This document shows, piece after piece, positions 13,370 through 18,548 of a stretch of 18,548 bases of DNA. Location: assembly GCA_019113455.1 (NCBI GenBank), contig DXHG01000134.1:1-18548 (forward strand), written 5' to 3'. The notes beneath the pieces were generated by a model. The model was not told the DNA's origin and ran no database searches. It saw only the letters and a list, made by a program, of their open reading frames with translations. The position numbers were made by a program, and so were the translations under genes. Source of the DNA: Candidatus Treponema faecavium (lineage in GTDB: Bacteria; Spirochaetota; Spirochaetia; Treponematales; Treponemataceae). Every line of letters begins with the position of its first letter. Within the stretch, counting starts at the first letter, position 1.

Positions 13370-16300
13370 ATGCGGGATATTCAAGAATTTGACAGCTTGA
13401 TGATTAAACTTGCTTCTCCTGATACGATCAGGGCATGGTCATATGGAGAGGTTAAAAAACCTGAAACGATCAATTACCGTACTCTTCGGCCTGAAAAAGA
13501 CGGATTGTTTTGCGAACGGATATTCGGTACGACAAAAGAATGGGAGTGCTTTTGCGGTAAATTCAAATCTATCCGATATAAGGGCGTTATCTGCGACCGT
13601 TGCGGCGTTGAGGTAACGCACTTCAAAGTGCGGCGTGAACGCATGGGGCATATCGAGCTTGCCGCTCCGGTATCCCATATCTGGTATTACCGTTCAGTTC
13701 CGTCTCGCATGGGCTTGTTGCTTGATTTGCAGGTGGCGTCTCTCCGGTCTGTCCTTTATTACGAAAAGTATATCGTTATTGATCCGGGTGATACGGATTT
13801 AAAAAAGATGACGCTCTTAACTGAAGATGAATACAATGAAGCAAAAGACCGTTACGGTGATTCATTTCAGGCAGGAATGGGAGCGGAAGCAATTAAAACG
13901 CTGCTTGAGAATTTAAACCTTGATGAGCTTGCTGCGGAATTGCGGGCAAAGATGATAGAAAAGGGCGCGAAAAGCGATAAGCGCCTGCTCAAGCGTATTG
14001 AAATCGTTGAGAACTTTCGATCGTCTTCTAATAAATGTTCATGGATGGTGCTTGACGTTATTCCGGTTATTCCGCCCGAACTGCGTCCGATGGTTCAGCT
14101 GGATGGCGGCAGATTTGCAACGTCTGACTTAAACGATCTGTATCGGCGTGTCATTAACCGCAATAACCGTCTGAAGCGGCTGCAGCAGCTGTCTGCGCCT
14201 GATATTATCATCCGCAATGAAAAACGGATGCTGCAGGAAGCGGTCGATGCATTATTTGATAACTCAAAGCGGAAGCGTGTGGTAAAAGGCGCTTCGAACC
14301 GTCCGTTAAAATCAATTTCCGATATGCTGAAAGGAAAGCAGGGGCGGTTCAGACAGAACCTGCTGGGAAAACGCGTAGATTATTCAGGCCGGTCCGTTAT
14401 CGTTGTTGGGCCTGAACTGAAGTTGTGGCAATGCGGACTGCCGACAAAAATGGCGCTTGAGCTGTTTAAGCCGTTTATCATGAAAAAGCTCGTCGATAAG
14501 GATGTAGTGTATAACATAAAGAAGGCAAAGCTTCTGGTGGAGCAGGAATCTCCTGAAGTTTACGCCATTCTTGATGAAGTTGTGCGTGAGCATCCCGTTA
14601 TGCTCAACCGCGCACCGACGCTGCATCGTCTTGGTATTCAGGCTTTTGAACCGGTTCTTGTCGAGGGAAAAGCAATTAAACTGCATCCGCTCGTATGCCA
14701 TGCGTTTAACGCAGATTTTGACGGCGATCAGATGGCGGTGCATGTACCGCTGACTCAGGCTGCTCAAATGGAATGTTGGATGCTGATGCTTTCTGCACGC
14801 AATCTGCTTGATCCTGCTAACGGAAAAACAATCGTATATCCATCGCAGGATATGGTGCTTGGCATTTACTATTTAACAAAAATCAAGCCGAAGCAGGATG
14901 ATGGCGCAGCTACGGGAGAACATCGCCTGCGCCGGTTCTGTTCTGAAGAAGAAGCTTTCCTGGCTGCAGAAACGGGCAGTATCGGCTGGCAGGAAGAAAT
15001 CCTTGTGCCTGTGCGTAAAACCCCATTTAAAGGAACGGTCACTAAAACAACAGTGGGACGCCTGCGCTTTAATGAGGAAATGCCCGATGAAGTTGAGTTT
15101 GTAAATGAGCTCCTCGGTGATAAACAGTTAAAAGCGCTGATTGAAAAAGTATATAAAGAAAACGGACCGTGGCTGACAGTAAAGATGCTTGATGCGATTA
15201 AATCTGTAGGTTACCGGTATGCGACATTCTTTGGCGCTACTATTTCTATGGATGATATTCTCATTCCGGAAGAAAAAACAGACATGATAGTGGCTGCAAA
15301 CGTTGATGTTGATAAGATTAAGAAGCAGTATACTGAAGGTGTTATTACCGACGAAGAACGGTATAACCAGGTATGTGATATCTGGGCAAAAAAAAGCGAT
15401 GAATTGACGGAAATTATGATGGATAAAATGAAGCGCGACAAGAACGGCTTCAATACTATCTACATGATGGCAGATTCAGGCGCACGCGGAAGCAAGAACC
15501 AGATACGCCAGCTTGCGGGAATGCGCGGACTGATGGCAAAGCCGAACGGACAGATTATCGAAATGCCGATTCTGTCAAACTTTAAGGAAGGATTGTCGGT
15601 TTTTGAATTCTTTATTTCAACAAACGGCGCGCGCAAAGGTTTGTCTGATACCGCGCTGAAAACGGCTGATGCCGGTTATCTGACCCGCCGTCTTGTGGAT
15701 ATAGCCCAGGATGTGGTAGTTAATGAAGACGACTGCGGTACGATAAACGGCATTGAATATACAGCGATAAAAGAAGGTGAAAAAGTTGTAGAAACACTGA
15801 GCGACCGTATCGTTGGCAAATACACGCTTGAGCGGGTGCTGCATCCAATCACCGGCGAACTGATTTGCGACATCAATGAATATGTGACCGAAGAACTTGC
15901 CGGTATCATAGAAGCGTCGGGCATAGAAAAAATTAAGATGCGGTCTGTGCTGACATGCGAAAGCAAGCATGGTGTCTGCTGTAAATGTTATGGACGCAAT
16001 CTTGCTCATAACAAGATTGTCGAAATAGGCGAAGCAGTTGGCATCATTGCCGCGCAGTCTATCGGACAGCCGGGCACACAGCTTACGATGCGCACATTCC
16101 ATGTCGGCGGTACTGCGTCAAAGGCAACAGAAGATAATCGCATTGTGCTTAAGCACTCTGCGCTTATTTTAAGCATCTCCGGTACGCATGTTGAGCTTGC
16201 TAACGGCAACTGGCTGTTTACGCGCAAAGGATACATGAATGTTACGCGCATTATCAGTCAGTATCCGATACATGACGGCATGAGTCTGCTTGTTTCAGAT

Positions 16301-17638
16301 GGAGACCGCATATTAAAAGGCGTGCCGCTTTTTACTGAAAATGGGCAGGAAGTGGTATCAGCAGAAGCTGCTCGTATTATGATACGCGATGACACGCTCT
16401 TTTTAGTGGCAAATGAACTCAAAGTTGATATACCCAACGGCGCTGAAATGACGGTTAAAGTTGGCGATGTTGTTGAAGCGAATCAGACAATGGGAAAGTT
16501 TGATCTGTATTCCGAGCCGATTATCGCTGAAGTAGACGGATTCGTGCATTTTGAAGATATAATTCCCGGCTCTACAATGGAAACAGTCGTGAACAGTGAA
16601 ACTGGTACTATTGAAAAACGTATCGGCGGACAGCATTTGGAGACAAAGCAGCCGCGCGTGTTAATAACCGACGAGGACGGAAACGAACAGGGCAGTTACT
16701 TCCTGCCAAGCGGCGCGGTGCTCCATGTCGAAGACAGCGAGAAGATTCATGCCGGAACTATGATTGCAAAGATGACGAAAGAATCATCCAAAACAAGCGA
16801 TATTACCGGCGGTCTGCCGCGCGTTTCCGAGCTGTTTGAAGCACGCAAGCCCAAAAATCCCGCGGTGCTGGCACAGATATCCGGCAGGGTTCTGTTCAAA
16901 GGCATCACAAAAGGCAAGCGTGTTGTGATTGTGCAGGATGAGTACGGCAAAGAGTTTGAGCACCACGTACCGGTGAGCAAGCGGCTGCTGGTTCGTGACG
17001 GCGATACCGTTGCTGCGGGAGAACAGCTGTGCGATGGTGCGATGAGCCCGCACGATATACTTGCGATATTGGGCGAAAACGCGCTGCAAAATTATCTGAT
17101 GGATGAAATTCAGCAGGTGTACCGCGCGCAGGGTGTTACGATTAACGATAAGCACATCGGAATCATCGTGCGACAAATGCTGCGTAAAGTAGAAATTGTT
17201 GCAGTCGGCGACACACGGTTTATATTTGGACAGCAGGTAGACAAATATAAATTCCATGAAGAAAACGAACACGTCATGAGCGAAGGCGGTCAGCCCGCAG
17301 TGGCGCGGCCGATGTTCCAGGGTATCACCAAAGCGGCGCTGAATATCGATTCGTTTATTTCCGCTGCGTCTTTCCAGGAAACGACGAAGGTGCTGACGAA
17401 TGCCGCGATTGCCGGTTCCACCGACTATCTGCGCGGCCTGAAAGAAAACGTCGCCATCGGACATCTGATTCCTGCCGGCACCGGTATCCGCAACTACCGC
17501 AAGGTGAAACTCTTTGATTCAAATGAAATGGATCTTGACGCGCAGATGGAAGAGATTCTTGAGCGCCGCCGCATTGAAAAGGCGCAGGAAACAGCAGCTG
17601 CCGTTGATGACGGAAACTTTGATACGGAAGAAGATTAG
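13370..17638 (+). CDS. rpoC: DNA-directed RNA polymerase subunit beta'
   Basis: 1422 aa; the ATG at 13370 has GAGGAG at 13359-13364. The N-terminal zinc site is Cys60, Cys62, Cys75 and Cys78. The catalytic NADFDGD loop lies at 447-453, with the three magnesium-binding aspartates 449, 451 and 453. The bridge-helix and trigger-loop regions follow (SGARGSKNQIRQLAGMRGLM; PGTQLTMRTFHVGG). The second zinc site is Cys789, Cys863, Cys870 and Cys873. The C-terminal part has GGLPRVSELFEARKP and FISAASFQETTKVL. Length is close to other treponemal beta' chains as I recall, and no large insertion is evident. The gene ends the cluster, with a bidirectional terminator 25 bases downstream. Confidence 0.98.
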   Translation: MRDIQEFDSLMIKLASPDTIRAWSYGEVKKPETINYRTLRPEKDGLFCERIFGTTKEWECFCGKFKSIRYKGVICDRCGVEVTHFKVRRERMGHIELAAPVSHIWYYRSVPSRMGLLLDLQVASLRSVLYYEKYIVIDPGDTDLKKMTLLTEDEYNEAKDRYGDSFQAGMGAEAIKTLLENLNLDELAAELRAKMIEKGAKSDKRLLKRIEIVENFRSSSNKCSWMVLDVIPVIPPELRPMVQLDGGRFATSDLNDLYRRVINRNNRLKRLQQLSAPDIIIRNEKRMLQEAVDALFDNSKRKRVVKGASNRPLKSISDMLKGKQGRFRQNLLGKRVDYSGRSVIVVGPELKLWQCGLPTKMALELFKPFIMKKLVDKDVVYNIKKAKLLVEQESPEVYAILDEVVREHPVMLNRAPTLHRLGIQAFEPVLVEGKAIKLHPLVCHAFNADFDGDQMAVHVPLTQAAQMECWMLMLSARNLLDPANGKTIVYPSQDMVLGIYYLTKIKPKQDDGAATGEHRLRRFCSEEEAFLAAETGSIGWQEEILVPVRKTPFKGTVTKTTVGRLRFNEEMPDEVEFVNELLGDKQLKALIEKVYKENGPWLTVKMLDAIKSVGYRYATFFGATISMDDILIPEEKTDMIVAANVDVDKIKKQYTEGVITDEERYNQVCDIWAKKSDELTEIMMDKMKRDKNGFNTIYMMADSGARGSKNQIRQLAGMRGLMAKPNGQIIEMPILSNFKEGLSVFEFFISTNGARKGLSDTALKTADAGYLTRRLVDIAQDVVVNEDDCGTINGIEYTAIKEGEKVVETLSDRIVGKYTLERVLHPITGELICDINEYVTEELAGIIEASGIEKIKMRSVLTCESKHGVCCKCYGRNLAHNKIVEIGEAVGIIAAQSIGQPGTQLTMRTFHVGGTASKATEDNRIVLKHSALILSISGTHVELANGNWLFTRKGYMNVTRIISQYPIHDGMSLLVSDGDRILKGVPLFTENGQEVVSAEAARIMIRDDTLFLVANELKVDIPNGAEMTVKVGDVVEANQTMGKFDLYSEPIIAEVDGFVHFEDIIPGSTMETVVNSETGTIEKRIGGQHLETKQPRVLITDEDGNEQGSYFLPSGAVLHVEDSEKIHAGTMIAKMTKESSKTSDITGGLPRVSELFEARKPKNPAVLAQISGRVLFKGITKGKRVVIVQDEYGKEFEHHVPVSKRLLVRDGDTVAAGEQLCDGAMSPHDILAILGENALQNYLMDEIQQVYRAQGVTINDKHIGIIVRQMLRKVEIVAVGDTRFIFGQQVDKYKFHEENEHVMSEGGQPAVARPMFQGITKAALNIDSFISAASFQETTKVLTNAAIAGSTDYLRGLKENVAIGHLIPAGTGIRNYRKVKLFDSNEMDLDAQMEEILERRRIEKAQETAAAVDDGNFDTEED

Positions 17639-17663
17639 CCGCGCAGCCTGAATCCTTGTAAAC

Positions 17664-17705
17664 GCACAAAAAAACGGTACGATGCCTCGTACCGTTTTTT
17701 TGTGC
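17664..17705. terminator. Bidirectional terminator between rpoC and panE
   Basis: A perfect 19-bp inverted repeat (17664-17682 and 17687-17705) surrounds the loop TGCC. It consists of a GC-containing core flanked by seven A on the left and seven T on the right, so it works as a rho-independent terminator in both directions. It separates convergent rpoC and the panE-like gene. Confidence 0.93.
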
Positions 17706-17735
17706 CCGCTTCACGGTTTTGTACCTCTGCCGCTT

Positions 17736-18548
17736 TTACTGCGTGTATGTCTGCTCAAGCGTGCGTATCTGCCAGTAAAGCAGCTGATTTACCGGAACGG
17801 GAATCTTTTTCTTTTTTCCCATTTTGATAAGCGTTCCTGCAAAAAGTTCCACTTCAGTCTGCCGGTGTGCGGCAACGTCCTGGCTCATTGATGTTTTCGT
17901 GTCAGGGTCGAGCGTGTCGAGCGTCTGGTACCATGAGGCGATATCGTTGTCGTTGAGGTTTATGCCTTCTGTCTGAGCAATCGCGATAACTTCGCGCATG
18001 GCGGCTTCCATCATGGAGCGCGCCTCGCTTATGCCGCCCTTTGTCTGAAACGGACGGTATGTCAGCTGCAGCGCGGCGGACGTCTGATTGATGCCGGTAT
18101 TTATCATAAACTTGTACCAGAGCCTGCGGAGCATGTTCGCAGGAATCTCATAGGCGATACCAGCCTTGTCAAAGAGCGCGGCAATGCGGCTCACACGTTC
18201 GCTTTCGCTTCCGTCCGCCTCGCCGAAATGAATAACGCCTTTATGAGAGAATGTCGTATGCGTGCCGCTGTGCTGCGCATCGGTGCCGAGAATCATCGCA
18301 AGCGGGATCCGCCACGCGCCGTACATGCCGCTTATTTCCTGTTCGCTTGAAATACCGTTGAGCAGCGAGAGCATGAGCGTGCCGGATCCGACATACGGCT
18401 TTACGTCCGAAAGCACCGCGGCAAGCTGCGGCGCTTTGCACGCAAAAATGACAAGATCCGCCGGTTCCCCGTGCAGCGCGCCGTCTTCAGCTCCTGCCGG
18501 TGCGAAATCAAACGCAATGCGGCTCCCGTTTACAAACAGTCCCTGCTC
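17736..18548 (-). CDS. panE: 2-dehydropantoate 2-reductase (ketopantoate reductase), 5'-truncated
   Basis: The frame is open on the - strand from the right edge to a TAA at 17738-17736, giving the C-terminal 271 residues; the N-terminal NADPH-binding glycine motif lies outside the window. The visible part begins in the Rossmann domain with DLVIFACKAPQL and SLLNGISSE (Asn at visible residue 64). It continues into the helical C-terminal domain, with the catalytic-lysine segment LWYKFMINTGINQTSA (Lys at 146) and RQTEVELFAG carrying the conserved Glu (232). The enzyme reduces ketopantoate to pantoate with NADPH in coenzyme A synthesis. Related ApbA/PanE paralogues may use other 2-keto acids, so substrate is not certain. 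It converges on rpoC and shares the bidirectional terminator. Confidence 0.9.
   Translation of the reverse strand, partial: EQGLFVNGSRIAFDFAPAGAEDGALHGEPADLVIFACKAPQLAAVLSDVKPYVGSGTLMLSLLNGISSEQEISGMYGAWRIPLAMILGTDAQHSGTHTTFSHKGVIHFGEADGSESERVSRIAALFDKAGIAYEIPANMLRRLWYKFMINTGINQTSAALQLTYRPFQTKGGISEARSMMEAAMREVIAIAQTEGINLNDNDIASWYQTLDTLDPDTKTSMSQDVAAHRQTEVELFAGTLIKMGKKKKIPVPVNQLLYWQIRTLEQTYTQ

Noticed and set aside
16784..17464. 226-codon - strand open frame inside rpoC
   Set aside because: It is antisense to highly conserved rpoC sequence and has no ribosome site or family resemblance.
1..18548. CRISPR array, insertion sequence, integrase or rRNA gene
   Set aside because: No regularly spaced repeats, no transposase or recombinase motifs and no rRNA sequence were found on either strand.

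Overview
The right two thirds of the window (about 5.2-18.5 kb) is chromosomal backbone that looks like a spirochaete of the genus Treponema. It reads radC-like gene, tRNA-Thr, rpmG, tRNA-Trp, secE, nusG, rplK, rplA, rplJ, rplL, rpoB, rpoC, all on the + strand. This matches my recollection of the order in Treponema pallidum. The RpoB rifampicin region carries an asparagine where E. coli has Ser531, a known spirochaete trait. Neither tRNA gene encodes CCA. A near-consensus promoter sits just before tRNA-Thr, and a perfect 19-bp hairpin closes the cluster after rpoC. A ketopantoate reductase (panE-like) gene on the - strand converges on that hairpin and runs off the right edge.

The left part (1-5.0 kb) is very different. 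It is a tight, same-strand row of eight genes, visibly richer in GC and in GCC/CCG/CGG/CTG codons, most with strong AGGAGG-type ribosome sites. Its recognisable members are families known from polymorphic-toxin immunity loci: a 5'-truncated SUKH (SMI1/KNR4)-like protein, a suppressor-of-fused (SUFU) domain protein, a DUF4261-like protein and a two-helix Imm17-like membrane protein. Four further proteins (259, 276, 72 and 195 aa) I do not recognise. No toxin, secretion gene, integrase or transposase is visible here. The row ends at a strong intrinsic terminator directly in front of radC. The best reading is a horizontally acquired array of orphan immunity genes, possibly from a gut Firmicute, next to the conserved transcription/translation cluster. 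The four unknown proteins are candidates for new immunity families by association.

Within the backbone, tRNA-Thr, L33, tRNA-Trp, SecE and NusG appear to share the promoter at 6086-6114. The nusG-rplK gap holds three successive hairpins and is a plausible regulatory leader for the L11/L1 genes. rplA and rplJ are only 2 bases apart, leaving no room for a classical L10 leader. The rplJ-rplL and rplL-rpoB gaps each hold a hairpin that could set the ratio of L7/L12 and RNA polymerase to the other products. A 9-codon ORF with a good ribosome site and an open +1 frame (5954-6089) lies between radC and the promoter and may be a broken small gene. No stretch over 300 bases lacks a gene.
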